DNA of 45,953 nucleotides from Deltaproteobacteria bacterium (GTDB taxonomy: Bacteria; Desulfobacterota; JACPFL01): the NCBI GenBank assembly GCA_016183025.1, contig JACPFL010000141.1:1-45953 (forward strand), read 5' to 3'. The position numbers and the translations under genes are program-made. Below the pieces are notes generated by a model. It worked only from the letters and a program-made list of their open reading frames with translations. It was not told the DNA's origin and searched no databases. Position 1 is the first letter of the stretch. Each line of letters begins with the position of its first letter. Positions 15,950 through 24,098 of this stretch are shown here, in pieces.

Positions 15950-18316
15950 TTGACCCAGCAGCGGATTCCAGTCAGGTCCGGGCGCCGGGCCGGTCGCCGC
16001 CGGTGGAAGTGGGTCAAGCGGCTCCTCCTCCTCGGCGTGCTGGGCGTCGTGGTCGGCGGCGGGGCCCTGTACGGGGCCTACCTGTACTTCACCCGGGACC
16101 TGCCCGCTCTGAACGTCCTGTTCAGCTACAGTCCCAGCGTCTCCAGCAAAGTGTATGCGGAGGGGGGAGAGCTGGTCGGGGAGTTCGGTGTCGAGCGCCG
16201 GACCCTCGTGGTCCTGGACCGCCTGCCCCGCCATCTCATCCAGGCCTTCATCGCGGCCGAGGACGCCCGCTTCTACGAGCACGAAGGGATCGACGTCTTC
16301 GGGATCGTCCGGGCCCTGGCCAAGAATCTCGAGGCAGGGGAGGTGATCCAGGGCGGCTCGACCATCACGCAGCAGGTCGTCAAGTCCATCCTGCTCAGCC
16401 CCGAGCGGACGATGGCGCGCAAGATCAAGGAGGGGATCCTCGCCTACCAGATCGAGCGTCAGCTCACCAAGAACGAGATCCTCTTCCTGTACCTCAACCA
16501 CATCTACCTCGGCCACGGCGCCTACGGGGTGGAGGCCGCCTCCATGACGTACTTCGTCAAGCCGGCGGCCCAGCTCAGCCTGGCCGAGTCGGCCCTGCTG
16601 GCCGGGCTCCCCCGCGCCCCCAGCCGCTACTCCCCCATCAACCACTTCAGCCGGGCCAAGGAGCGCCAGGTCTACGTCCTGCACCGGATGGCCAAGGAGG
16701 GGTACATCTCCCAGGATGCGGCCGACCGCGCGGCCCGGGCCCCCCTCCGGATCAGCCGCACGACCAACGTCAACCTGGAGATCGGGCCGTACTTCATCGA
16801 GCACGTCCGGCGCTACGTTGAGGAGACGTACGGGGCGGAGGCGCTCTACCGGGGCGGGCTGCAGATCTACACGACCCTGGACGTCCGGCTGCAGCGGGTG
16901 GCCAACCGGGCTGTGGAGCGGGGGCTCCTGACCCTGGACCGGCGGCAGGGGTTCCGCGGACCGCTGAAGCGGCTGCGCCCCGGCGAGGTCGAGTCCTACC
17001 TCCGGCAGATGGACGACGGGCTGAAAGGGCCGGCGCTGGAGCCCGACAAGGTCCACCAGGCGGTGGTGTTGGGGCCGGCGGGCCGGGAGGGCGGGTACCG
17101 GGCCCGGATCGGGCGCTTTCCCGGACGCATCAGCGTCACGCGGGGCCCGACGGAGGACGAGGAGGAGCCGAGCCCGGAGTTCCGGCAGGTCACCCTGCGC
17201 CCGGGGGATGTGGTGAAGGTCCGGGTGACGCAGGTGCGCCGGGGCGGGGCCTTCGAGGCGATGCTGGAGCAGGAAGTGACGGTCCAGGGCGCCCTCGTGG
17301 CGGTGGACCCGGAGACGGGGCACGTGAAGACCCTGGTGGGCGGGCGGAATTTCACCGAGAGCCAGTTCAACCGCGCCATCCAGGCTCGACGCCAGCCCGG
17401 GTCGGCGTTCAAACCCCTCATCTATGCCGCGGCCCTGGACCGGGGCTTCACCCCGGCCTCCGTCATCGAGGACTCCCCGATCAGCTTCCAGAACCCCGAG
17501 ACCAACACGGTGTGGGAGCCCCGGAACTTCGAGGGGAAGTTCTACGGGCCCACCACCCTGAAGGAGGCCCTGACCTTCTCCCGCAACGTCGTCACGGTGA
17601 AGCTGCTCCGGGAGATCGGCGTGGACTACGCGATCCAGTACGCCCGCAAGCTCGGCATCACCGCCCCGCTGGAGCACAACCTCACCATTGCCCTGGGCTC
17701 TTCGGGCGTGCCGCCCTTGGAGCTGGTGAGCGCGTACGGGACCTTCGCGGCCGGGGGGCAGCGGGCGAAGCCGATCTTCATCAAGAAGATCGTGGACCGG
17801 AGCGGAGCCGTGCTCGAGCAGCGCCAGCCCGAGCTGACCCCGGCGATCAGCCCGGAGACCGCGTACCTCATGACCCACCTGCTGCAGAACGTGGTCCAGG
17901 ACGGCACGGCCCGCCGGGTCCGGGCCCTCGGCCGGCCGGCCGCAGGGAAGACCGGGACGACCAATGAGTACGTGGATGCCTGGTTCATCGGGTATGTCCC
18001 GAACCTCGTGGCCGGGGCATGGGTGGGCTACGACGACCAGCAGCCCCTGGGTCGGCTGGAGACGGGCGCCCGCGCCGCGCTCCCCATCTGGCTGGAGTTC
18101 ATGCAGGGCGCGGTTGAGGGGCGGCCGGTCGAGCCCTTCACCGTGCCCCCGGGGATCATCTTCTACGAGGTGAACCCCAAGACCGGGACCCCGGCGACCT
18201 CGCCGTCCGAGGAGTCGGTCCTCGAACCATTCCGGGACGGGACCGGGCCAGGCGAGGCAGGCCGAGGCAGACTTCCGGACGGCGCGGGGGTCCTGTCCCC
18301 GGAGAATTCGCACTAA
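15950..18316 (+). CDS. mrcA: Class A penicillin-binding protein 1A (transglycosylase/transpeptidase)
   Basis: A 788-residue bifunctional peptidoglycan synthase. A basic cytoplasmic tail and one membrane anchor (about 23-47) precede the GT51 domain with catalytic Glu104 in AAEDARFYEHEGID and the GGSTITQQ motif; the transpeptidase domain has SAFK (nucleophile Ser485), SRN (544-546) and KTGT (667-670). An OB-like insertion lies between the two catalytic domains, as in PBP1A proteins. The start is TTG at 15950 after a weak AGG. The last ~45 residues are Gly/Pro-rich and unstructured. It is monocistronic, convergent with mlaD, and a GC-rich hairpin follows. Confidence 0.94.
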   Translation: MTQQRIPVRSGRRAGRRRWKWVKRLLLLGVLGVVVGGGALYGAYLYFTRDLPALNVLFSYSPSVSSKVYAEGGELVGEFGVERRTLVVLDRLPRHLIQAFIAAEDARFYEHEGIDVFGIVRALAKNLEAGEVIQGGSTITQQVVKSILLSPERTMARKIKEGILAYQIERQLTKNEILFLYLNHIYLGHGAYGVEAASMTYFVKPAAQLSLAESALLAGLPRAPSRYSPINHFSRAKERQVYVLHRMAKEGYISQDAADRAARAPLRISRTTNVNLEIGPYFIEHVRRYVEETYGAEALYRGGLQIYTTLDVRLQRVANRAVERGLLTLDRRQGFRGPLKRLRPGEVESYLRQMDDGLKGPALEPDKVHQAVVLGPAGREGGYRARIGRFPGRISVTRGPTEDEEEPSPEFRQVTLRPGDVVKVRVTQVRRGGAFEAMLEQEVTVQGALVAVDPETGHVKTLVGGRNFTESQFNRAIQARRQPGSAFKPLIYAAALDRGFTPASVIEDSPISFQNPETNTVWEPRNFEGKFYGPTTLKEALTFSRNVVTVKLLREIGVDYAIQYARKLGITAPLEHNLTIALGSSGVPPLELVSAYGTFAAGGQRAKPIFIKKIVDRSGAVLEQRQPELTPAISPETAYLMTHLLQNVVQDGTARRVRALGRPAAGKTGTTNEYVDAWFIGYVPNLVAGAWVGYDDQQPLGRLETGARAALPIWLEFMQGAVEGRPVEPFTVPPGIIFYEVNPKTGTPATSPSEESVLEPFRDGTGPGEAGRGRLPDGAGVLSPENSH

Positions 18317-18342
18317 CCCGTTGACGTGCTTCCCTCTCGGTG

Positions 18343-18366
18343 GACGGTCCGGTCGAGCCGGCCGTC
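18343..18366. terminator. GC-rich hairpin between convergent PBP1A and mlaD genes
   Basis: GACGG-T-CCGG (18343-18352), loop TCGAG, and CCGGCCGTC (18358-18366) form a 9-bp stem with one bulged base. It sits in the 63-bp gap between two convergent genes, so it may stop transcription in both directions; no T-tract is visible. Confidence 0.45.
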
Positions 18367-18379
18367 GCCCGCACCCGGC

Positions 18380-20044
18380 CTAGGGCGTCGAGGGGGTGGG
18401 ACGCACCTCGCCGGCCGTTCGGCCGCCGAGCGCGGATGGGCCATCGGGGGCCGGCGCCTGACCCTTGCGGATCGTGGTCCGGATGAGCCAGCGCAGGATC
18501 GTGCTCCGGTTGGTCCCCTCGAGCAGCGCTGCCAGGTTTTCATAGATCGTCGGGTCTTCAATCAGCCCGCGCAGCGTGCCGTCCCCGTGGGCCAGGTTCC
18601 CCGCCACCTCCTTCAGGTCGCGTGACGCTGCCTGCAGGTTGGCCACCAGCTCCTTCGACTGCCGGAGCTGCTGGCCCAGCTCCTCAAGCCCCTCGGTGGC
18701 CCGGCGCAGGCGTCCGGTGATCTCCTCGCCGAGCTTCGGGTCGAGCAGCGCTGGCAGGAGCCCCTCGCCACGCGTCAGGCGGGCTGCCGTCTCCCGCAGC
18801 GCCTGGGAGGTCTCGAGCAGCTCCTGGGGGATCGCCTTGTAGCGCGGGTCCTGCAGCAGCGCGGGCAAGAGCCCCTCCCCCTGGCGAAGCTGGGTGGCGA
18901 CCTGGGCGACCTGGTCGGCCGCGCGGCCAAAGGCGGCCACCGCCTGCTCACCCTGCCGCAGCACCTGGCTGACCTCCCCCGCCAGCTCCCCGCTCTGGCG
19001 CACGGCCCGGCCGACCTCGCCCACCACGCCCTCGGCCTGGCGGGCCACCCGCCCCACTTCGCTGAGCATCGCCTCCCCCTGGCGGGCCGCCCGACCGACC
19101 TGCGCGACCACCTCCCCGCTCTGCTGGGCCGCACGGGCCAGATCGGCCACGGCGCGGCCCCCCTGCTCGTCATAGAGGAGCGCATGAGCCGCGCCACGGC
19201 CCTGCTCGAGCTGGAGCAGGGCCCGGTTGAGCGTGCTCACCCCCTGGTCCACCTGGGCGAGGACACGCCCCACCTGGGCCGCCCCCCTCTCGATGTCGCC
19301 TGTGGCCCGCGCCAGCCCGCGAGCCACCTCCACCAGGTCGTCGGCGGCCGCGCGGTACCGGGGCTCCCGCAGCAGGGCCGGCAGCAACCCCTGGCCCTGC
19401 TCGACCTCGCGCGCCGCCTGCGCCACGGCCCGGGAGGCCCGGGACAGGTGCTCCACCAGCCGCGCCTGGTCGAGCTGGGTGGCCACCCGGTTCAGGGCCT
19501 GCATCGTGCGGACCAGCCCGTCCTGGACCTCGGGGCGGCCCAGCGAGGTCAGGGCCCGGTCCAGGCTCTCCGTCACCCGGCCGGCCCCTTCGAGCAGACT
19601 CTCCGCGCGGCGGACCAGGCGCGTGTAGTCCGTCGACTCCGCGGTCTTCAGGGTCGCGCCGGGGGAGAGAACAGGCCGGGCCGGAGTGCCCAGGGTCACC
19701 TCCACGTACTTGTCCCCAAGCAGGCCCAGCGTCTCGATCCGGGCAACCGAATCGTTGCGGATCCGCGGCTGCACCCGCTCGTCCACCTTGAGCTCCACCC
19801 GGATCTGGCGCCTGGCAGGATCGGCCGGGAAGGCGACCCGGTGAACCCGCCCCACCGTCAGGCCGGCCAGCTTGACCGGAGCCCCCTCGAAGAGGCCCCC
19901 GATATTGTCGAAGTCGGCGAACAGGCTGTAGTAGGGCTGGAACAGCTGGGAACGCTCGCTCAGGGCCACGATGGCGCCCATGAAGGCCAAGAGGGCCAGG
20001 AAGACGAAGATGCCGACCCGGAACTCCGGGGCCTTCCCGATCAT
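18380..20044 (-). CDS. mlaD: Long MlaD/MCE protein with tandem helical repeats
   Basis: A 554-residue membrane-anchored MCE protein of lipid transport. One N-terminal helix (about 9-28) anchors it in the inner membrane; the MCE domain follows (about 38-135: LFEGAPVKLAGLTVGRV, then LLGDKYVEVTLG). The remaining 400 residues are predicted helical with two repeat types: a motif near GLLPALL-DPRY (about 217-230, 388-402, 426-437; weaker at 282-292 and 487-501), and five consecutive 14-residue units ending in a form of GRxARQxE (311-380). Normal short MlaD is about 150-180 residues. The ATG at 20044 (GGAGGGAGATC upstream) is preferred to 20074. Last gene of Mla locus 1, 53 bp after mlaF. Confidence 0.9.
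   Translation of the reverse strand: MIGKAPEFRVGIFVFLALLAFMGAIVALSERSQLFQPYYSLFADFDNIGGLFEGAPVKLAGLTVGRVHRVAFPADPARRQIRVELKVDERVQPRIRNDSVARIETLGLLGDKYVEVTLGTPARPVLSPGATLKTAESTDYTRLVRRAESLLEGAGRVTESLDRALTSLGRPEVQDGLVRTMQALNRVATQLDQARLVEHLSRASRAVAQAAREVEQGQGLLPALLREPRYRAAADDLVEVARGLARATGDIERGAAQVGRVLAQVDQGVSTLNRALLQLEQGRGAAHALLYDEQGGRAVADLARAAQQSGEVVAQVGRAARQGEAMLSEVGRVARQAEGVVGEVGRAVRQSGELAGEVSQVLRQGEQAVAAFGRAADQVAQVATQLRQGEGLLPALLQDPRYKAIPQELLETSQALRETAARLTRGEGLLPALLDPKLGEEITGRLRRATEGLEELGQQLRQSKELVANLQAASRDLKEVAGNLAHGDGTLRGLIEDPTIYENLAALLEGTNRSTILRWLIRTTIRKGQAPAPDGPSALGGRTAGEVRPTPSTP
18905..19114 (-). repeat. Five tandem 14-codon repeats inside the long mlaD gene
   Basis: Residues 311-380 divide into five 14-residue units: EVVAQVGRAARQGE, AMLSEVGRVARQAE, GVVGEVGRAVRQSG, ELAGEVSQVLRQGE and QAVAAFGRAADQVA. 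A related unit may precede them at 297-310. At the DNA level the 42-bp units are similar but not identical. The pattern suggests a long coiled-coil rod. Confidence 0.8.
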
Positions 20045-20097
20045 GATCTCCCTCCTTTCTGGGCAGCTCGGCAAGTCGGCGGGCCGCCCAGGCTCGG

Positions 20098-20832
20098 CTA
20101 GCGGCGCACGCCGCCCAGGAAGTCCTGCACCTCCTGCAGCTCCGACCGCCGGATCTCGTCCGGGGGGCCGATGGCGGCGATCCGGCCTTCCGCCAGCACG
20201 GCCACCCGGTCTGAGATCATGAACGCGCAGGGCAGGTCGTGGGTGACCACCACCGCACTCCGTCCGCCCTGCTGCTTGAGGGTGAGGATCAGCTCGCTGA
20301 CCATGCGGGCGTTGGCCGGGTCCAGCCCCGCAGTGGGCTCATCGTACAGGACGACCTCGGGGGCCAGGGCCAGGGCGCGGGCGATCCCCACCCGCTTCTT
20401 CATGCCTCCGCTCAGGGCCGCGGGCTCATACGCCTCGATTCCCGGGAGACCGACAGTCGTAAGCCGGTCAGCGACCCGGGCGCGAATCTCCTCCTCCGGC
20501 CATCGCGTGTGCTCGCGCATGGGGTAGGCCACGTTCTCGCCGACGCTCAGCGAGTCGAACAGGGCCGCCCCCTGGAAGACGAAGCCCATGCGCCGGCGGA
20601 CCGGGACCAGCGCGCCCTCATCCAGGAGGACGATATCCTCGCCCAGGACGCGGATGGAACCGCGGTCGGGCTTGATCAGGCCGGCGATCAGACGGAGCAG
20701 CACGCTCTTACCCGCTCCGCTGCCGCCGAAGATGCTCAGCGTCTCGTTGGGCTCGACCGCCAGGCCCAGGCCGCGCAGGACCTCGCGGCCGTCAAAGCCC
20801 CTCCAGACGTCCACCAGCTCGATGACGGGCAT
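20098..20832 (-). CDS. mlaF: Mla ABC transporter ATP-binding protein MlaF (locus 1)
   Basis: A 244-residue cytoplasmic ATPase that powers MCE lipid transport. Walker A GGSGAGKS (about 36-43), the MlaF-type segment FQGAALFDSLSVGENVAYPM after the Q-loop, signature LSGGMKKR, Walker B VVLYDEPTAGLDP, and the H-loop in VVTHDL. It lies 13 bp after mlaE and 53 bp before mlaD on the minus strand. The C-terminal tail (SELQEVQDFLGGV) matches the part of MlaF that contacts partner subunits. No MlaB gene is seen nearby. Confidence 0.92.
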   Translation of the reverse strand: MPVIELVDVWRGFDGREVLRGLGLAVEPNETLSIFGGSGAGKSVLLRLIAGLIKPDRGSIRVLGEDIVLLDEGALVPVRRRMGFVFQGAALFDSLSVGENVAYPMREHTRWPEEEIRARVADRLTTVGLPGIEAYEPAALSGGMKKRVGIARALALAPEVVLYDEPTAGLDPANARMVSELILTLKQQGGRSAVVVTHDLPCAFMISDRVAVLAEGRIAAIGPPDEIRRSELQEVQDFLGGVRR

Positions 20833-20845
20833 GCGGATCCGACCC

Positions 20846-21613
20846 TCAGAGGAGGAAGAAGAGCTTGGTCAGGAAGAAGTCCGAGACGATGACGCTGATC
20901 GAGGCGGTGACCACCGTGGCCGTGGTCGCCCGCCCCAGCCCCTCGGTCCCCCCCGTGGCGCCGAGGCCGTTGTGGCAGGCGATGAGCGAGATGATCAGCC
21001 CGAAGACCACGGTCTTGCTGAGGCCGCTCATGAGGTCATGCAGGACCACCCACTGGGTGATGCTGTTCAGGTAGAGCACCGAGTCGATCCGGAGCTCGCT
21101 CAGGGCGATGAACATGCCCCCCAAAATCCCCAGGACATCCGCGATCACCGTGAGGAGCGGAAAGACGACGAGGGCCGCCGCCACCTTCGGGACCACGAGT
21201 CGCTTGATGTAGTTGGCGCCGATCACCCGGAGCGCGTCGATCTGCTCGGTCGCCTTCATGGAGCCAAGCTCCGCCGTGATCCCCGAGCCCACCTTCCCCC
21301 CCACCAGCAGGGCGGTCAGGACCGGCCCCAGCTCGCGAAACACGGAGAGGGCCACCACCGGGCCGACGTAGGACTTGGCGCCGAACTTCCCCAGGTAGTA
21401 GGAGGTCTGCAGCACCAGGACCATCCCGGTGAACAGGGCCGCCAGGTTGGCCACGGTCAGCGAGCTCACACCCATCACGTCGATCTCCCGGAGGATCAGG
21501 CGGAGCTGGTACGGGGGCGTGACGCCATTGCGGACCACCTGGACCAGCAACAAGGCCAGCCCCCCGAGGTAGCTGGTCATCTCGCGCAGGCGCTGCAGGA
21601 GGAGCGTGCCCAC
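20846..21613 (-). CDS. mlaE: Mla ABC transporter permease MlaE (locus 1)
   Basis: A 255-residue inner-membrane permease. It shows the family's core: SSLTVANLAALFTGMVLVLQ, FRELGPVLTALLVGGKVGSG and ITAELGSMKATEQIDALRVI. About five helices and an N-terminal interfacial helix are visible. The GTG at 21613 follows GGAGG by seven bases and lies two bases after the lipoprotein stop; upstream in-frame residues are translation of the lipoprotein gene. With MlaF and the long MlaD it forms a complete MCE core complex in which MlaD rings sit on the periplasmic side. Confidence 0.92.
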   Translation of the reverse strand: MGTLLLQRLREMTSYLGGLALLLVQVVRNGVTPPYQLRLILREIDVMGVSSLTVANLAALFTGMVLVLQTSYYLGKFGAKSYVGPVVALSVFRELGPVLTALLVGGKVGSGITAELGSMKATEQIDALRVIGANYIKRLVVPKVAAALVVFPLLTVIADVLGILGGMFIALSELRIDSVLYLNSITQWVVLHDLMSGLSKTVVFGLIISLIACHNGLGATGGTEGLGRATTATVVTASISVIVSDFFLTKLFFLL

Positions 21614-21615
21614 CC

Positions 21616-22125
21616 TCACCCCTCCGGGCCGAGCAGCCGGAAGCTCTGCACCACGGCCTCGAAGGCCGCGCTCCCCTCCGGCGGCCCGTTCGGGTTGACG
21701 AAGTAGACCAGGTCGTAGACGCATCCCCGGGCCCGGATGATGAAGGCCTGGACCTCGAGGGGCTGGCCTTCATAGCGGCCGCGGGCCAGCGTGTACAGGG
21801 CCGGGACCCCGTGCAGGCGCACCTCCTCCTGCCGCAGCACCACCTTATCGGTCAGGCCAATGAGGAGGTGGCGGGCGAGCAGGCGGGAGGGACGGCGGGG
21901 CGGGTTTCCCTCGCAGGTGGCATTCACCAGCAGCCCGGCCGCCCCGCTGGGATGGCGGAACGCCAGGTCCACGTCCGAGCCAGGCAGACGCTCCCAGGAA
22001 CCAGTTGGGAGGGCCACTTGGAACCCTTTGTCAGGATGGACATACAGGCCGTCGCGGATCCGCGCCCCGGCACACCCTGCCAGGCTGGCAGCCAGGCAGA
22101 CCCCGAGGGGGAACCAGCGGCACAT
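21616..22125 (-). CDS. Lipoprotein of unknown function upstream of mlaE
   Basis: A 169-residue protein with a lipoprotein signal peptide (LGVCLAASLAGC; lipidated Cys18). The mature part starts with YVHPDKGFQVALPTGSWERL, the style of small secreted PsbP/DUF1795-like domains, and includes Cys at about 70 and 135. I recognise no firm family. It is the first gene of Mla locus 1, two bases from mlaE, so it may be an accessory of this lipid transporter, perhaps in the place taken elsewhere by MlaA or MlaC. That role is inferred from position only. Confidence 0.75.
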   Translation of the reverse strand: MCRWFPLGVCLAASLAGCAGARIRDGLYVHPDKGFQVALPTGSWERLPGSDVDLAFRHPSGAAGLLVNATCEGNPPRRPSRLLARHLLIGLTDKVVLRQEEVRLHGVPALYTLARGRYEGQPLEVQAFIIRARGCVYDLVYFVNPNGPPEGSAAFEAVVQSFRLLGPEG

Positions 22126-22400
22126 AGTTCACCTTACCCACCCCCCTTTGCCGCAGTCAACCGGATGATGCCCACCGGTTGCTCTCCGATCCGTTCCTCC
22201 CGGCGCGGCCATAATCCTCTTCCCGCGCCATAGACCATCTTGTCGTCGTCGGCCGAATTGGAGTGAGCCGGAGGCGGACGTCGCAGCCTGAACCTGGGAG
22301 GACGTGTTTCCCGACCAGACGGCTGCCGGGAGCCACCCCGATCAGGGGGTTGCTTCCCCCACGGGGGGCGAGGCAGCCATGATCGAAAGAGAGGCCAGGG
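22126..22400. other. Intergenic region upstream of Mla locus 1
   Basis: About 275 bp without a supported gene. Apart from the two hairpins noted separately I see no clear promoter or repeat. The Mla locus 1 promoter should lie here, but I could not place it. Confidence 0.3.
22335..22368 (-). terminator. Possible terminator after the small exported protein gene
   Basis: Two small GC hairpins, ACCCC/GGGGT (22335-22350) and CCCC/GGGG (22356-22366), lie about 35-65 bp past the stop of the minus-strand gene at 22401. No T-tract. Confidence 0.3.
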
Positions 22401-22682
22401 TTAACGGAAGCGGAACTCGAGGCCGAGGAGGAAATCGGACTTACGGAGCACGGTCACGGGATTGGGATCAAGGACGTAAAGCGGCACGTAAGGGGCCAGG
22501 ACATACGGGCCAAGGTTCAAGGAGAGATTGGGCGCTAAGGGGGTGCCCATCAGGACGAGCATGCCCTGGGGCTGCTCCAGGATCCGGAGCCGAGGGGGCT
22601 CCTCTGCCCGGGCTGTCCCCGCTACGAACAGCAGGGCCACTCCCAACAAGAAAGCGAGGCCTTGCTGCCCCAGGCGTCCCAT
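22401..22682 (-). CDS. Small exported protein of unknown function
   Basis: About 93 residues from the ATG at 22682: a signal peptide (MGRLGQQGLAFLLGVALLFV, cleavage likely after TARA) and a mature part of about 70 residues with alternating polar/apolar stretches (PNLSLNLGPYVLAPYVPLYV) that ends in LEFRFR. The terminal aromatic-rich strand recalls the C termini of outer-membrane barrels, but the protein is too short for one. No clear ribosome-binding site is seen at this start; the frame is open up to 22799. The gene stands alone between Mla locus 1 and khpA. Moderate confidence that it is real. Confidence 0.5.
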   Translation of the reverse strand: MGRLGQQGLAFLLGVALLFVAGTARAEEPPRLRILEQPQGMLVLMGTPLAPNLSLNLGPYVLAPYVPLYVLDPNPVTVLRKSDFLLGLEFRFR

Positions 22683-23141
22683 GTGTGCTCGCACGACCCT
22701 CGACACCCCCAGTTCGCTCCCGGGCGAGAGAAGGGCAAGAGACATGCCGGTGAAGGGGCCCGGGTCTGGGTCCATGGTATATTCCGGCATGATTTCCAAC
22801 TGTTATAGGACCAATCCCTTGGTGCATTCTCGAAGATCGTAGGCGGGGCAAGCCCTGGTGAATGCATCACAGGCATCACACCGTCCTGGGGAGAGGAGCT
22901 CCAGTGCTCAAGGAACATGCCAGGATGGCAGCGAAGTGGGGGAAACTTTGCCAGGCTTCCCTATAGTCCTCCCAAGCGGAGGCGACCATAACTTACTACT
23001 AATACGTGGTTTCCCGGTGCTTGATCCCGCAGCTCCACCGGGCATGCTCTATGCGTATCCCCCTCGACGGATCTAGGGGAGGGGGACATTACCCCCACCG
23101 GACACTCCCAGGAAGGGCCGCCGACAGAAAGGAGCTGGACC
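22683..23141. other. Divergent gap upstream of khpA
   Basis: About 460 bp. The only structure seen is a small perfect hairpin GGGGG-ACATTA-CCCCC (23081-23096) about 45 bp before the khpA start. No convincing promoter or gene was found. Confidence 0.35.
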
Positions 23142-23378
23142 ATGGAACTCGTGAAGCTCACAGAGGCGCTGGCCCGGGCCCTGGTGGACTACCCCGAGCA
23201 GGTCAAGGTCAACGAGATCACCGGGGAGCAGGCCTCGCTCATCGAACTGAGCGTGGCCAAGGAGGATCTGGGGAAGATCATCGGCCGGGAGGGCCGGATT
23301 GCGCATGCCCTCCGCCTGATCCTCAGCTGCGCCGCGGCCAAGGAGCACCGGCACCTGACCCTCGCCATCCTCGAATAG
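23142..23378 (+). CDS. khpA: KH-domain RNA-binding protein KhpA
   Basis: A 78-residue protein consisting of one KH domain with the RNA-binding loop GREG (48-51) in LGKIIGREGRIAHALRLIL, as in KhpA/YlqC. The family binds RNA, often as a heterodimer with KhpB/Jag, and affects ribosome assembly and cell-wall synthesis in Gram-positive bacteria. The ATG follows AAAGGAG. In most genomes khpA lies between rpsP and rimM; here it is a single gene between two Mla loci, convergent with mlaC. Length is normal. Confidence 0.9.
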   Translation: MELVKLTEALARALVDYPEQVKVNEITGEQASLIELSVAKEDLGKIIGREGRIAHALRLILSCAAAKEHRHLTLAILE

Positions 23379-23410
23379 GACCGTCCGCCGGGTGGAGGGG
23401 TTCCGGCCGG

Positions 23411-24070
23411 TCACCGGGTCTTGGGCTCGGGTTCGGCGATCCCCTCCACCTCCAGCCCCTTGAGCTTGGCCTCCATCTTGCGGACCAGCTCCGTGTAGCC
23501 CTGGTTGCGGATGATCTTGTTGAACTGGGTGCGGTAGTTGTTGACCAGGCTGACCCCCTCGATCACGACGTCGTAGACCAACCACTGACTGTCGGCCTTC
23601 TTCGCCCGATACTCGATCGGGATCTGGGTGCCCCGCTTCGTCACGACCTTGGTCTGCACCTCCGCGAAGTTCTCCTCGACCTTCTCGGCGGTGTACAGGA
23701 TCTTCTCTTCCGTGTACCCCTCGAGCCGGGAGGTATAGGCGTCGTCGAGCAGGTCGGTGAAGAGCTCCACGAACTCCTTGCGCTCCTGGGCACTCCGCCG
23801 CGCCCAGTGCACGGCCAGCGCCCGCCGGGCCATCTCGGTGAAGTCGAGCCGCGCCTTCAGGACCGTCTTGAGCCGCGCCCTGCGCTCCTGGGCCTTGGCC
23901 TCCCCCTTGGGGGCCGGGTCCCGGAGGATCTGGAGAACCTTGTCCACCGTCTCCCTCAGCTGGTCGGTGGGCTCCCCCGCGGTGGCCAGCTGCGCGGGGC
24001 CCAGGGCGATCGCCACGAGCAGCCCCGCCGCGAGCCCGGCTCCGCTCAGCAGACGTGTGATCCGACGCAT
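23411..24070 (-). CDS. mlaC: Mla periplasmic phospholipid carrier MlaC
   Basis: A 219-residue secreted protein with signal peptide (hydrophobic core LLSGAGLAAGLLVAIALGP; cleavage likely after ATA). It shows the Ttg2D/MlaC pattern: LDFTEMARRALAVHWARRSA, EFVELFTDLLDDAYTSRLEG, IPIEYRAKKADSQWLVYDVV and IEGVSLVNNYRTQFNKII. The fold binds phospholipid and shuttles it between outer and inner membranes. Last gene of Mla locus 2, 28 bp after the MlaD-TolC frame. No MlaA gene is seen in the window. Confidence 0.93.
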   Translation of the reverse strand: MRRITRLLSGAGLAAGLLVAIALGPAQLATAGEPTDQLRETVDKVLQILRDPAPKGEAKAQERRARLKTVLKARLDFTEMARRALAVHWARRSAQERKEFVELFTDLLDDAYTSRLEGYTEEKILYTAEKVEENFAEVQTKVVTKRGTQIPIEYRAKKADSQWLVYDVVIEGVSLVNNYRTQFNKIIRNQGYTELVRKMEAKLKGLEVEGIAEPEPKTR

Positions 24071-24098
24071 GATGTGCTCCCTCCCCTCGGTCGCTCCC

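Noticed and set aside
15827-18313. Long open frame of 828 codons on the minus strand
   Set aside because: It is antisense to the PBP1A gene, which has all catalytic motifs in order. The antisense product has a His/Arg/Pro/Gly-rich composition typical of complementary frames in GC-rich DNA and no domain.
18905-19114. 42-bp repeat units that could be taken for a CRISPR or satellite array
   Set aside because: The units are imperfect, contiguous without spacers, and stay in frame within mlaD; they are protein repeats.
22962-23005. Promoter for khpA around TATAGT or TAATAC
   Set aside because: Neither hexamer has a -35 element at 16-18 bp spacing.
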